64,000 nt of DNA, taken from NCBI RefSeq assembly GCF_039851965.1, contig NZ_CP156674.1, positions 558,001 to 622,000 on the forward strand, given 5' to 3'. The notes beneath the pieces were generated by a model. It worked only from the letters and a program-made list of their open reading frames with translations. It was not told the origin of the DNA and ran no database searches. The position numbers and the translations under genes were made by a program. The first letter of the stretch is position 1. Each line of letters begins with the position of its first letter. Positions 42,684-50,904 of this stretch are shown here, in pieces. Source of the stretch: Pseudalkalibacillus hwajinpoensis (GTDB lineage Bacteria; Bacillota; Bacilli; Bacillales; Guptibacillaceae).

Positions 42684-43138
42684 TTCGATTTCTTCAATTC
42701 CATCATGACGGACCGATCAAGCTTCGCTGCGGCTTCAAGATCATATGTCTTTTCATAAGCTGGCTCTACAGACATCTTTGCACCATAGAACATAATATCT
42801 CGGACTTCACTAATTTGAAGCTCAAACTTGGCAAGCTTTAAAGGAACGCCTTCCATTCGATCTTCAGTCATTAGAGCTTCTCCACATATTGCATACGTAC
42901 TTTCATTTCCGATCAGGGTGATCGAAATCTGATCATTATCATGAATGTTTTTAACAATTCTTGATTTAGCATCTACCGCAAATACGATCGTCTGACAATC
43001 AACTGCATAAAGCCATGAAATGGCGCTAACATCCGGTCCAGTTGTTTCATAATCAATCGTGGATAGTAGCACGTATTGTTCTCTTCTCAAAAGTGTTAAC
43101 AGTTCTTTAGAAAGTGTCGTATCTACTTTGTTTGGCAT
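42674..43138 (-). CDS. Pyridoxamine 5'-phosphate oxidase-family flavin protein
   Basis: The 154-residue protein is a single split-barrel FMN-binding domain, with TGPDVSAISWLYAVDCQTIVFA and KSRIVKNIHDNDQISITLIG as the family stretches. Small members of this fold reduce or bind heme, F420 or unknown substrates, so the reaction is not known. It starts at ATG behind GGGAATA, a modest site. It is divergent from ylaI. Confidence 0.78.
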   Translation of the reverse strand: MPNKVDTTLSKELLTLLRREQYVLLSTIDYETTGPDVSAISWLYAVDCQTIVFAVDAKSRIVKNIHDNDQISITLIGNESTYAICGEALMTEDRMEGVPLKLAKFELQISEVRDIMFYGAKMSVEPAYEKTYDLEAAAKLDRSVMMELKKSNAR

Positions 43139-43233
43139 AATATTCCCTCCATCTTTCTATCAGGTATACGGCCCATTATACTGCAAACAAACCGTTATGC
43201 TATACTAGCATCATGGAATGAGAGGTGTTTAAT

Positions 43234-43434
43234 GTGCGTGTAAAATGTGTCCTCTGTGAGAAAATTGAGAAAATTGAAAGTGGGAGTCCGCTTGCAAAAA
43301 AACTTCGCAACCGCCCCATCCACACCTATATGTGTGAATCATGTGATGAACGAATAGGAAATCGAACGAAAGAACGAAAAGAAACGGGTAACTTTAAACT
43401 GTTTCATCAGGATGAATCAACAGATGAGTGGTAA
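43234..43434 (+). CDS. ylaI: YlaI-type zinc-ribbon protein (DUF2197)
   Basis: The 66-residue protein begins MRVKCVLCEKIEKIE and carries two CxxC knuckles, CVLC at residues 5-8 and CESC near 39-42, so it is a small zinc ribbon. It keeps the family segment LAKKLRNRPIHTYMC. The GTG at 43234 has AGAGGTG 7 bases upstream; the longer frame from 43225 begins inside that site. The next reading frame starts before this one stops (11-base overlap). Confidence 0.9.
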   Translation: MRVKCVLCEKIEKIESGSPLAKKLRNRPIHTYMCESCDERIGNRTKERKETGNFKLFHQDESTDEW

Positions 43435-43531
43435 AGTTAAACTTGGTCTTCTCGCCGGTACCATTTCAGGGTTTGTGCTTGGACTAGTCTTAAAAGCCAT
43501 TGAGGACTTAATATTGATTTCATACCCGTAG
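43424..43531 (+). CDS. N-terminal part of a membrane protein split by an apparent frameshift
   Basis: This 35-codon frame begins at an ATG inside the 3' end of ylaI and encodes one hydrophobic segment (LGLLAGTISGFVLGLVLKAI). It stops at TAG, where the next frame, shifted by one base, opens with an overlapping GTG. The two together read like one 135-residue, four-helix protein. The start context is translational coupling to ylaI rather than a strong ribosome site. Confidence 0.55.
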   Translation: MSGKVKLGLLAGTISGFVLGLVLKAIEDLILISYP

Positions 43532-43830
43532 TGGGTAGAATTGAATGGCCTGAACTAATAGAATTTATCTTTCATCATATTATTTCTTTGTTAATTGGAG
43601 TGTTCTATAGCATCGGGTGTTATCGGTATTTCCGTCGGCATAAAGCGGCGCAGATCATCTTTGCTTATGTTCTAACCCTACCGACTGTATTTCTTTACTT
43701 CCCACTAACGTATCTCGCTGAAAAACCAACTCCACCGCTACTGGATTTTACTGCGATCGGCTACTGGACACTTGGCCATGCTATTTACGCTGTCATTTTA
43801 TTTGCGGTGTATACTATCAATGAGCATTAA
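43531..43830 (+). CDS. Small membrane protein, C-terminal part of the split gene
   Basis: The 99-residue frame opens with GTG at the last base of the preceding TAG and encodes about three membrane segments with EWPELIEFIFHHIISLL and a conserved-looking GYWTLGHAIYAVILF. The topology recalls small Bacillaceae membrane proteins of the YqhR type, but I cannot name the family. No ribosome site precedes the GTG, so independent translation would depend on coupling. The frame remains open upstream to 43504, consistent with a lost base near 43505-43528. Confidence 0.6.
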   Translation: MGRIEWPELIEFIFHHIISLLIGVFYSIGCYRYFRRHKAAQIIFAYVLTLPTVFLYFPLTYLAEKPTPPLLDFTAIGYWTLGHAIYAVILFAVYTINEH

Positions 43831-43850
43831 CTGGATATTTTTGTTCGAAG

Positions 43851-43874
43851 AAAGACGTGCGAATCGCACGTCTT
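43851..43874. terminator. Bidirectional terminator
   Basis: AAAGACGTGCG and CGCACGTCTTT form an 11-bp stem with a 2-base loop between convergent genes. Confidence 0.8.
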
Positions 43875-43886
43875 TTCATTTATACA

Positions 43887-44159
43887 TTATTCGTTATATT
43901 TTGGTTCACTCTGAATCGATGTTAACAGAGCATCGATCAGTTCAATCGGAAACTTCTTGATCTCCTTCAGCTCATCCTTATGGTAATGAACAATGTAATA
44001 GTCGTGATTCGATTTAACCTCTAACAAAGAGATATGATGGTCTTCTGTTAAGATCTCCTCAAAAAACGTCCGGGTGTCCTGTGCTGCCTGATCATCCGGT
44101 CGTTTATCAGCCACTACTTTAATGCTTAGCCAGTTATACATCGCATCCTGTAGATTCAA
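43887..44159 (-). CDS. Small hypothetical protein after ylaH
   Basis: The 90-residue product is soluble, with an amphipathic, moderately charged composition (IKVVADKRPDDQAAQDTRTFFEEIL) and no signal. I do not recognise a family. It begins at TTG, preceded by GGAGGG at a good distance, and follows ylaH by 22 bases, so the two are probably one transcript. Confidence 0.75.
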   Translation of the reverse strand: MNLQDAMYNWLSIKVVADKRPDDQAAQDTRTFFEEILTEDHHISLLEVKSNHDYYIVHYHKDELKEIKKFPIELIDALLTSIQSEPKYNE

Positions 44160-44181
44160 TGAATCCCTCCGGGGTTTGACG

Positions 44182-44505
44182 TTAGCTCGCTTCGTTTTTT
44201 TTGGATTGATGCAGACGAGCTTTATAAATAATTAATACGACAGCAGATGCCACTAATCCTTCCGCTACCGGCAATCCGATTCCGAAAAACGTTAATGGAA
44301 AACAGCCAATAATAAGGACTACATAAACAACTACATTTTTAAGTACTGGGAGCTTCTTTGCAAACCCCAGACGAAACACTACAATACAGAGGATGACGAT
44401 TATCGCATAAAGTAAATAAAAGCCAAGCGTCATGTTGTCTTCAATACCCACCAACTTTGCAAAAAATGATAAATCACTGGATGCAATATTAGCTTCACTG
44501 TTCAT
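44182..44505 (-). CDS. ylaH: YlaH-like membrane protein
   Basis: The 107-residue product matches YlaH in length and in a run of three membrane helices with the conserved VFRLGFAKKLPVLKN between the first and second and IGLPVAEGLV in the third. The function is unknown. The ATG at 44505 is preceded by GGGGGTGG; the longer frame from 44547 has no site. It lies just downstream of typA on the same strand, behind the typA terminator. Confidence 0.9.
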   Translation of the reverse strand: MNSEANIASSDLSFFAKLVGIEDNMTLGFYLLYAIIVILCIVVFRLGFAKKLPVLKNVVVYVVLIIGCFPLTFFGIGLPVAEGLVASAVVLIIYKARLHQSKKNEAS

Positions 44506-44580
44506 TTTTCCACCCCCGGTAAACCACATTTTGTGGCTTAGTCTCATTTCCCAAGTATCAATAGAACTGGTTAAGTATAA

Positions 44581-44620
44581 AAAGGCGATTCAAAAGGATG
44601 CCCCTTTTGAATCGCCTTAG
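44581..44620 (-). terminator. Terminator after typA
   Basis: AAGGCGATTCAAAAGG and CCTTTTGAATCGCCTT form a 16-bp stem with a 5-base loop, followed by TTTTTATA on the minus strand. Confidence 0.9.
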
Positions 44621-44626
44621 ACACCC

Positions 44627-46459
44627 TTACTGGGCCGTTTTTTTCTTTTTAGCTTGCTTTTCACGTTCGTTCTTATCAAGGATTTTTTTGCGAAGACGGA
44701 TCGAATCCGGCGTAACTTCGCAATACTCATCATCGTTCAAGTACTCAAGAGCTTCTTCAAGAGTTAGAACGCGAGGTTTTTTCATGGAAACCGTCTGATC
44801 TTTGTTCGCAGAACGCATATTTGTCATCTGCTTCACTTTAACGATATTAACAGTAATGTCATTTTCGCGAGTGTGCTCTCCGACGATCATACCTTCATAA
44901 ACTTCAGTACCTGGATCAACGAAAATCGTTCCACGATCTTCAACGCCCATAATACCGTATTCAGAAGCTTTTCCTCTTTCCATTGATACAAGAACACCTG
45001 CACGACGTCCACCAACGCGGCCGCTGATCAAAGGCATGTAAGTTTCGAATGTATGGTTAATGATTCCATAACCGCGAGTCTGAGTCAGGAACTCTGTAGA
45101 ATACCCAATCAGTCCACGTGCAGGAACCATAAACTCAAGACGAACTTGTCCTGAACCGTTGTTTACCATGTTCACCATCTCACCCTTACGCTCACCAAGT
45201 GATTCCATAACAGAACCGGTGTAGTCTTCAGGGACATCGATTTGAACGCGTTCAACTGGTTCACTTGCAACGCCGTCTACTTCACGTACGATAACTTCAG
45301 GTTTTGAAACTTGAAGCTCAAACCCTTCACGACGCATGTTCTCAATCAGGATTGAAAGGTGAAGCTCACCACGTCCTGATACAACCCATGCATCTGGAGA
45401 ATCTGTGTTCTCAACACGAAGACTTACGTCTGTTTCAAGCTGTGCTCTTAGACGCTCTTCAATCTTACGACTTGTAATATATTTACCTTCTTTACCCGCA
45501 AAAGGACTGTTATTTACAAGGAACGTCATTTGAAGTGTCGGTTCATCGATACGCAGGATCGGAAGTGCCTCCTGGTGATCGTATGGACAAACAGTTTCAC
45601 CAACGTTGATTTCTTCCATACCTGATACCGCAACTAGATCTCCAGCTTTTGCTTCTTCAATTTCTGTTCGTTTCAAACCAATAAAGCCGAAAAGTTTTGT
45701 TACTCTGAATTGCTTGATAGTACCATCAATTTTCATCAGAGCAACTTGCTGACCAACTTTCATAGTGCCTCTGAACACACGACCGATTCCAATCCTTCCA
45801 AGATAATCATTGTAATCTAGAAGTGTGATCTGGAATTGAAGTGGCTCATCACTATTGTCAAGAGGTGCAGGAATGTTATCAATAATCGTGTCCATAAGAA
45901 CTTTCATATCATTATCCTGAACTTCAGGTTCAAGGCTTGCTGTTCCGTTGATTGCAGAAGCATAGACAACAGGGAAATCAAGTTGATCTTCGTCTGCTCC
46001 AAGATCGATGAAAAGATCAATAACTTCATCAACTACTTCAGCAGGACGTGCTGCTGGGCGATCGATTTTGTTAAGAACAACAATTGGAGTAAGCTTCTGC
46101 TCAAGTGCTTTCTTAAGAACGAAGCGGGTCTGTGGCATACACCCTTCATAAGCATCGACAACTAGAAGAACACCGTCTACCATTTTCATGATACGTTCTA
46201 CTTCACCACCGAAGTCTGCGTGTCCAGGTGTATCCATGATGTTGATTCGTTTGTCTTCATAGTTAATTGCCGTATTTTTAGCAAGGATCGTAATCCCGCG
46301 TTCTCTTTCAAGGTCATTCGAATCCATCGCACGTTCGCTTACTTGCTCGTTGTCACGGAATGTTCCAGACTGATGTAGCATTTGGTCTACAAGCGTCGTT
46401 TTACCATGGTCAACGTGGGCAATGATTGCAATGTTACGAATATCTTCTCTTATTCGCAT
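44627..46459 (-). CDS. typA: Translational GTPase TypA/BipA
   Basis: The 610-residue protein is an EF-G-like ribosome-associated GTPase: G1 AHVDHGKTTL near residues 13-22, G3 DTPGHADF, G4 NKID, then EF-G-like domains 2, III and V and the TypA-specific C-terminal domain. It acts on ribosome assembly and stress adaptation. It is the ylaG homologue, followed by ylaH and preceded by divergent ylaF. It starts at ATG behind GGAGAG. Identification is firm. Confidence 0.98.
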   Translation of the reverse strand: MRIREDIRNIAIIAHVDHGKTTLVDQMLHQSGTFRDNEQVSERAMDSNDLERERGITILAKNTAINYEDKRINIMDTPGHADFGGEVERIMKMVDGVLLVVDAYEGCMPQTRFVLKKALEQKLTPIVVLNKIDRPAARPAEVVDEVIDLFIDLGADEDQLDFPVVYASAINGTASLEPEVQDNDMKVLMDTIIDNIPAPLDNSDEPLQFQITLLDYNDYLGRIGIGRVFRGTMKVGQQVALMKIDGTIKQFRVTKLFGFIGLKRTEIEEAKAGDLVAVSGMEEINVGETVCPYDHQEALPILRIDEPTLQMTFLVNNSPFAGKEGKYITSRKIEERLRAQLETDVSLRVENTDSPDAWVVSGRGELHLSILIENMRREGFELQVSKPEVIVREVDGVASEPVERVQIDVPEDYTGSVMESLGERKGEMVNMVNNGSGQVRLEFMVPARGLIGYSTEFLTQTRGYGIINHTFETYMPLISGRVGGRRAGVLVSMERGKASEYGIMGVEDRGTIFVDPGTEVYEGMIVGEHTRENDITVNIVKVKQMTNMRSANKDQTVSMKKPRVLTLEEALEYLNDDEYCEVTPDSIRLRKKILDKNEREKQAKKKKTAQ

Positions 46460-46610
46460 TAATTATTCTCTCCTCGTATTCTCGTCTTATATCTGACGAT
46501 AAACTCAATAACTAGACCATTATAACACAGTTATAGCTCAACGCGAAATTTCTCTTCTTTCCCCCTGAAACTCGTTGATGTACACTAGTACTATAAAGGG
46601 GGCTTTCCGC

Positions 46611-46784
46611 ATGAACAAGCATAATTTCCTTTTACTCTTAATGGCCATTCTAGCTGTAGCAAGCATGTGTGCAATTGGAGTCTCAATTGCTGAGCAAAGC
46701 TGGATCGGGTCATTGCTTTCAATAATCGGAGTAGGTTTCTTTATGGGAATGGGCTTTCGGATTAAACGAAAAGCTGAACAATAA
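46611..46784 (+). CDS. ylaF: YlaF-type small membrane protein (DUF5325)
   Basis: The 57-residue protein has two membrane helices (residues 5-24 and 29-48) and a basic tail FRIKRKAEQ. Position next to typA and size match the YlaF/DUF5325 family, whose role is not known. The ATG at 46611 is preceded by AAAGGGGG at 9 bases. It is divergent from typA. Confidence 0.85.
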   Translation: MNKHNFLLLLMAILAVASMCAIGVSIAEQSWIGSLLSIIGVGFFMGMGFRIKRKAEQ

Positions 46785-46791
46785 CAATAAG

Positions 46792-46838
46792 AAGAGGGTG
46801 TACCTGTAGCTTCCGCTTTTAGGGTGCACCCTCTATTA
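46792..46838. terminator. Terminator between ylaF and the GNAT gene
   Basis: AGAGGGTGTACC pairs with GGGTGCACCCTCT around a long loop; both flanks are T-rich. Confidence 0.7.
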
Positions 46839-46852
46839 TTATTATCCTATGG

Positions 46853-47317
46853 TTATTCTTCACTTGGCTTTACAAAAATTAAAAACGTTTCTTCGGGCGA
46901 TTCTTCTATCCCGTATTGATCAAAACCACACTTCCCAAGAAACATAGACCATTCATTTCTGTTATATGGAATACCAGCAAAAATAACAGGTCGATACCTT
47001 TTTGTTTCAGATTTTATCACACTGCTCCCCCGCCCACTGTTTCTTTTATCCGGGCGGACTACTATCGTTCCAAGCCAAGCCTGAAGATTAGAAGGAGCTT
47101 GGTTTAGAACACACGTTATAGCGATCGCCTCCTCCTCTTCAAACCAAACTTTCCATTCACAGCCAATTCCTTCATAGGTTTGAATGTATGAAATAACTTC
47201 CGCTAATGATGGTTGCCTACCAAACTCTGACAGCAACCATTCTTCATCCTCTAACGTCCATTCAAACAGTAATTCTGAAAGGCTAATGTCGAGTTGACCG
47301 AGCGCTATTCCAATCAT
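46853..47317 (-). CDS. GNAT-family N-acetyltransferase (YkzC-like locus)
   Basis: The 154-residue product has a GNAT acetyl-CoA-binding core, with LGTIVVRPDKRNSGRGSSVIKS carrying the R-x-x-G-x-G/S pattern, and the expected flanking strands (GCEWKVWFEEEEAIAITCVL). The substrate is unknown. The start overlaps the stop of the inositol monophosphatase gene by 4 bases, so the two are translated together. In B. subtilis the ykzC acetyltransferase gene has the same neighbour. Confidence 0.82.
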   Translation of the reverse strand: MIGIALGQLDISLSELLFEWTLEDEEWLLSEFGRQPSLAEVISYIQTYEGIGCEWKVWFEEEEAIAITCVLNQAPSNLQAWLGTIVVRPDKRNSGRGSSVIKSETKRYRPVIFAGIPYNRNEWSMFLGKCGFDQYGIEESPEETFLIFVKPSEE

Positions 47318-48156
47318 TTCGTTGAGGGGGTTCTTAAGTAGAAGTTCTGATCAAGAGCAGGTTGAATATATTGCTTTTGAACTTGAGTATGGAAGGATTT
47401 ATTTCCTACGAAAATGGTGTTTTTACCAAGTAAATCAATTGGCTTGTTATCAACTGTTGTACAGACACCGCCAGCTTCTTCAATTAACAATTTACCCGCT
47501 GCGAAATCCCATGGAGCTAATCGTAAAGAAACGTAACCATCAAGTCTCCCTGCTGCTACATATGCCATCTCGATCGCCGCGCTACCATAGGATCTTGTGC
47601 CACGGATTTTTTTAAGTAATGGTGAGAACGTGCGGGGATCGATCCGATGATTTTCTGTTACCCACGTTGCATTAATTGCTAAAAGAGCCTCTGAGAAAGT
47701 AATCGGTTTAAGTGGATCAAGTTTAACATCATTTAGATATAAGCCATTTCCTTTTGAGCAATGGTAAAGCTCGTCCTTTGTTACATCATAAATGAAAGCC
47801 GCTTTCCCTACTCCATCTTCATAAATTCCAATCGATATCGCAAAATTAGTTTGTTGGTGAACAAAGTTCATTGTTCCATCAATAGGATCCAGGAACCAGA
47901 TAATTCCGTTTAAGTCTTCAACTTTATCTCCGAATCCTTCTTCACCCATAATCCGATGCTCGGGATATGATTTCTTAATCCGTTCAATGAAAAATTTCTC
48001 AGTTTGTTTGTCTATATCCGTCACAAGATCATTCGGGTTACTTTTTGTGTTAATAGAGAAGGAAGTTGTAAAGGAGGCAATGATTTCTTTACCTGCTTCT
48101 CGAATCCATCCTCTTGCATCTGTGTATACCGTGTCCCAGTTTGTCTGCTGTGTCAT
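47314..48156 (-). CDS. yktC: Inositol monophosphatase-family protein (YktC)
   Basis: The 280-residue protein carries the metal-dependent phosphatase signature: GEEGFGD near residue 70, FLDPIDGTMNFVHQ, and LAPWDFAAGKLLIEEAGG near the end. Such enzymes hydrolyse inositol phosphate, fructose bisphosphate or 3'-phosphoadenosine phosphate; the YktC group in B. subtilis has been described as an inositol monophosphatase. It is followed by the GNAT gene with a 4-base overlap and preceded by the short ykzI. Confidence 0.93.
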   Translation of the reverse strand: MTQQTNWDTVYTDARGWIREAGKEIIASFTTSFSINTKSNPNDLVTDIDKQTEKFFIERIKKSYPEHRIMGEEGFGDKVEDLNGIIWFLDPIDGTMNFVHQQTNFAISIGIYEDGVGKAAFIYDVTKDELYHCSKGNGLYLNDVKLDPLKPITFSEALLAINATWVTENHRIDPRTFSPLLKKIRGTRSYGSAAIEMAYVAAGRLDGYVSLRLAPWDFAAGKLLIEEAGGVCTTVDNKPIDLLGKNTIFVGNKSFHTQVQKQYIQPALDQNFYLRTPSTK

Positions 48157-48216
48157 GATTCGAACTCCTTTTTACCTTAATTTTCAATCTATGTTCTTAT
48201 TATGACAGGAAATGCA

Positions 48217-48250
48217 GAAAAAACGAACCTTTTTGCAAGGTTCGTTTTTC
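48217..48250 (-). terminator. Terminator after ykzI
   Basis: AAAAACGAACCTT and AAGGTTCGTTTTT form a 13-bp stem with a TTTGC loop. Confidence 0.85.
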
Positions 48251-48437
48251 ATGCTTCAAGTCTGACCATTTCCTGTCTTAGCTCTTCAAGTTTAACTTTG
48301 CACCGGGTCATTGCTTCCGAATCACTTGCCGTCATTGCATCGTGTAGTGTTGCCAGCTCATAGTCAATTTCCATCTTAAGAACGGGAATCCGCTTTTCTG
48401 CCTCGTTTCTTTGCAATGACTGAATCACTTGTTTCAT
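48249..48437 (-). CDS. ykzI: Small helical protein (YkzI-like)
   Basis: The 62-residue product is a charged helical hairpin with KMEIDYELATLHDAMTASDSE and KVKLEELRQEMVRL. Position between yktC and yktB and size match B. subtilis ykzI. The function is unknown. The ATG follows AAAAGGGGTG. Confidence 0.85.
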   Translation of the reverse strand: MKQVIQSLQRNEAEKRIPVLKMEIDYELATLHDAMTASDSEAMTRCKVKLEELRQEMVRLEA

Positions 48438-48692
48438 GGTAACCTACACCCCTTTTCGTTGAAGTAGCAGCAACTATCAGAAGGAAGTATAAGACTGAAT
48501 ATTCTGATTTTTCTGCTTTGTTTACTATATCTTATGCCTTCCATTCCAACAATGCAACCTCTTTATTTGTTACTATTTTTCCTCTTTTGCTTATTTTTCA
48601 AACCTTACAATGCGCATCAATAGTCATCTTTCATGTTGAAGGCAGTTTTATGGTAAACTATCACCATAAACATTGTCATATTGGAGGTTATT

Positions 48693-49322
48693 ATGTCATT
48701 TAGAGGTTTCACCAATAAAGATTTTGAGTCTTTTCAAATCGAAGGGCTTGAACAGCGCATGGAAGCTATTCAAGAGCTTATTCAGCCTAAATTTGAGGCG
48801 ATCAGTGAGGAAGTTCAAAGTGACCTTGAAATACTTGCTGGGAATGAAATGCATTTACACATTGCTCGTCATGCCCGACGCACAAAAAATCCTCCCGCCG
48901 ATACTTGGATGGCCTTTTCATGCAACAAAAGGGGCTATAAAATGCACCCTCATTTTCAAATAGGCCTTTTCGATGATCACGTCTTCGTCTGGCTTGCTTA
49001 TATATATGAATTGCCAGGTAAAGAGGAGATGGCTTCTTTGTTTCTCGAACATCTAGACGAACTTCATCAAAAGATCCCTTCGTCTTATATGGTTTCTACA
49101 GATCATACAAAGAAGAATGCAAGTGAATCTGTCACAGAAGTTGATTTAGAAAAGGTACTAACTCGCTTCCGCGACGTTAAAAAAGGGGAGTTTCTAATCG
49201 GCAGACATTTCTCCAGTGATGATCCTCTACTTAAAGATGGATCGAAATTTATTGGGGCAGTTAAAGAAACGTTTGAAACCGTTATGCCTATCTATCAACT
49301 CTCACTAAAGGCAAATAAATAA
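48693..49322 (+). CDS. yktB: UPF0637/DUF1054 family protein (YktB)
   Basis: The 209-residue protein matches the YktB family start (MSFRGFTNKDFESFQIEGLEQRM reads the same at residues 1-20) and its central HIARHARRTKNPPADTWMAF. The fold is known from a crystal structure but the function is not. The ATG at 48693 follows GGAGG; a longer frame at 48681 has no site. It stands alone on the plus strand. Confidence 0.93.
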   Translation: MSFRGFTNKDFESFQIEGLEQRMEAIQELIQPKFEAISEEVQSDLEILAGNEMHLHIARHARRTKNPPADTWMAFSCNKRGYKMHPHFQIGLFDDHVFVWLAYIYELPGKEEMASLFLEHLDELHQKIPSSYMVSTDHTKKNASESVTEVDLEKVLTRFRDVKKGEFLIGRHFSSDDPLLKDGSKFIGAVKETFETVMPIYQLSLKANK

Positions 49323-49350
49323 ACCAGGGATTCCCTGGTTTATTTATTTG
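49321..49350 (+). terminator. Terminator after yktB
   Basis: AAACCAGGGA and TCCCTGGTTT form a 10-bp stem followed by ATTTATTTGTTTATTT. Confidence 0.85.
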
Positions 49351-49385
49351 TTTATTTAGCTTGAGCGAAATATCAACAGAGTCAT

Positions 49386-49658
49386 CTATTTATTCATAAC
49401 TACTTTTTCACGTTCTGTTTCCTTAGCTTCTTTCACCGCATGATAGGTTGAGTAACCCGTTTCCTTATCAAACTGCTTAAAAATCTGTTTTTCTTCTGAC
49501 TTTGAAGGAACAACGTCTTTAAACCCATAATAGGCCCTTACTAATTCCCCTTTATTTATCCCACTCTCATAAGCCTGTTCGATTAGTTGAAAAAAAGTCA
49601 CAACTTTAATAACTTCTTCTTTGCTCCAATCGATTGATATTGGATATTGCACTTCCAT
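49386..49658 (-). CDS. yktA: UPF0223 family protein (YktA)
   Basis: The 90-residue product has the UPF0223 pattern, MEVQYPISIDWSKEEVIKVV then FFQLIEQAYE and GINKGELVRAYYGFKDVVPS. It is a small, soluble helical-bundle protein of unknown function. The ATG at 49658 follows AAAGGAG; a longer frame to 49685 overlaps the next gene's end and has no site. It is 14 bases from the nitronate monooxygenase gene and probably its downstream partner. Confidence 0.93.
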   Translation of the reverse strand: MEVQYPISIDWSKEEVIKVVTFFQLIEQAYESGINKGELVRAYYGFKDVVPSKSEEKQIFKQFDKETGYSTYHAVKEAKETEREKVVMNK

Positions 49659-49672
49659 TTCTATTCTCCTTT

Positions 49673-50632
49673 CTACATGCTCCATTTTAATCGTATATGG
49701 TCTGCTTCCTGGTCGATACGATCAAATAAAGTCTTGACGGTAGGTACATCGTGGATTGCTCCAATCACCTGCCCTGCCCAGGCAAAGCCTTCATCTTCTT
49801 TACCTTCATAAACATATTTCCTATTTACTTCACCGCTTATGTATGATTTCAAGCTTTCGTACCCACCTTGATTTGCTTCGATTTGAATAATACGATCAGC
49901 AAACGAATTTCGAATCACTCTCGCCGGTGCCCCGATGCTTCTTTTTATAATAGCCGTATCTGTCTCGTTACTCAAAAGAATACGTTCCTTATATTTCTCA
50001 TGTGCATGCGTACATTCTTCGGTTGCAATAAATCTTGTTCCCATTTCGATCCCTTCAGCTCCAAGCGCGATGGCTGCCATTAATCCGCGTCCATCACTAA
50101 TCCCGCCTGATGCGATGACAGGAATTGAAAGAGCATCAACAACTTGAGGAACGAGAACGATTGTACCTGTGTCTTCTTTGCCAAGATGGCCACCACCTTC
50201 TTGACCAACGACCATAACAGCAGCTGCTCCTAGCTGTTCAGCTTTTAAAGCCTGCCGCTTTCCCGCCGTTAAAACAAGAACCTTCACATCTGTTCCTTCT
50301 ACCATATCAAATACTGGCTTTGGATTACCTCCTGTTACTGAGATAATGCGAACTCCTTCATCAAGTGCAGCATTAAGCATATGTTCAAAAGGTCGTCCAT
50401 GCTGTCCAATTGCAAAGTTCACACCAAACGGGTTTGATGTTTTACTCCTAGTAAGATTAATTTCTTCTCTCAACTGCTCTTCAGATTCCATCGACATCGC
50501 TGTTAGTTGACCCAGGCCTCCTGCATTACTAACGGCTGAGGCTAGTTCATTATATGCGAGGTAGGCTAGTCCTCCCTGAATTATAGGTCGTTCAATTCCA
50601 AGCAATTGAGTGATGCGCGTTTTCCACTTCAT
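49673..50632 (-). CDS. Nitronate monooxygenase-family flavoenzyme
   Basis: The 319-residue TIM-barrel protein belongs to the NMO/FabK family, with the FMN-binding ASGGISDGRGLMAAIALGAEGIEMGTRF and QGGLAYLAYNELASAVSNAGGLGQL. Members oxidise alkyl nitronates or reduce enoyl-ACP; the exact reaction is not fixed by sequence. The ATG at 50632 follows GAGAGGATAAGTC. It is upstream of yktA and divergent from speA. Confidence 0.88.
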   Translation of the reverse strand: MKWKTRITQLLGIERPIIQGGLAYLAYNELASAVSNAGGLGQLTAMSMESEEQLREEINLTRSKTSNPFGVNFAIGQHGRPFEHMLNAALDEGVRIISVTGGNPKPVFDMVEGTDVKVLVLTAGKRQALKAEQLGAAAVMVVGQEGGGHLGKEDTGTIVLVPQVVDALSIPVIASGGISDGRGLMAAIALGAEGIEMGTRFIATEECTHAHEKYKERILLSNETDTAIIKRSIGAPARVIRNSFADRIIQIEANQGGYESLKSYISGEVNRKYVYEGKEDEGFAWAGQVIGAIHDVPTVKTLFDRIDQEADHIRLKWSM

Positions 50633-50735
50633 GACTTATCCTCTCCTTGAATTAGACAATTCGAGAAGAGGTTACAATCTCCTCTTTTTCGATGGATAGA
50701 AGGTACCAGAGGATTGTATAGGTCAAAAATAAAAC

Positions 50736-50764
50736 TTGCAAATTGTGTTGCATGTGATTATACT
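50736..50764 (+). promoter_or_regulatory. Sigma-A promoter of speA
   Basis: TTGCAA at 50736-50741 and TATACT at 50759-50764 are separated by 17 bases. Transcription would begin near 50771, giving a leader of about 134 bases before the start codon. Confidence 0.65.
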
Positions 50765-50843
50765 CAGTTTGTTTACGGAATATGTAACCTGAGCTTCCTC
50801 ATTGTGCATCTGGGGATTTGGAATACCATTCACTAACAAACTG

Positions 50844-50868
50844 GCTTTCCACAAATTTTGTGGAAAGC
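50844..50868 (+). promoter_or_regulatory. Perfect inverted repeat in the speA leader
   Basis: GCTTTCCACAAA and TTTGTGGAAAGC are separated by one base and are followed by TTTAACTATT, 36 bases before the speA start. It could be a leader hairpin (weak terminator or attenuator) or an operator. The role is not known. Confidence 0.55.
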
Positions 50869-50904
50869 TTTAACTATTAAAGTATAAATAAAGAGGTGCT
50901 GGAT

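Noticed and set aside
43424..43531. Programmed -1 frameshift between the two membrane frames
   Set aside because: No X-XXY-YYZ slippery heptamer in the zero frame and no strong downstream hairpin were seen near the overlap.
49366..49385. AAATATCAACAGAG as a fourth copy of the dispersed element
   Set aside because: Only one end motif remains, without the spaced ATTAACAGA; treated as a possible remnant and not counted.
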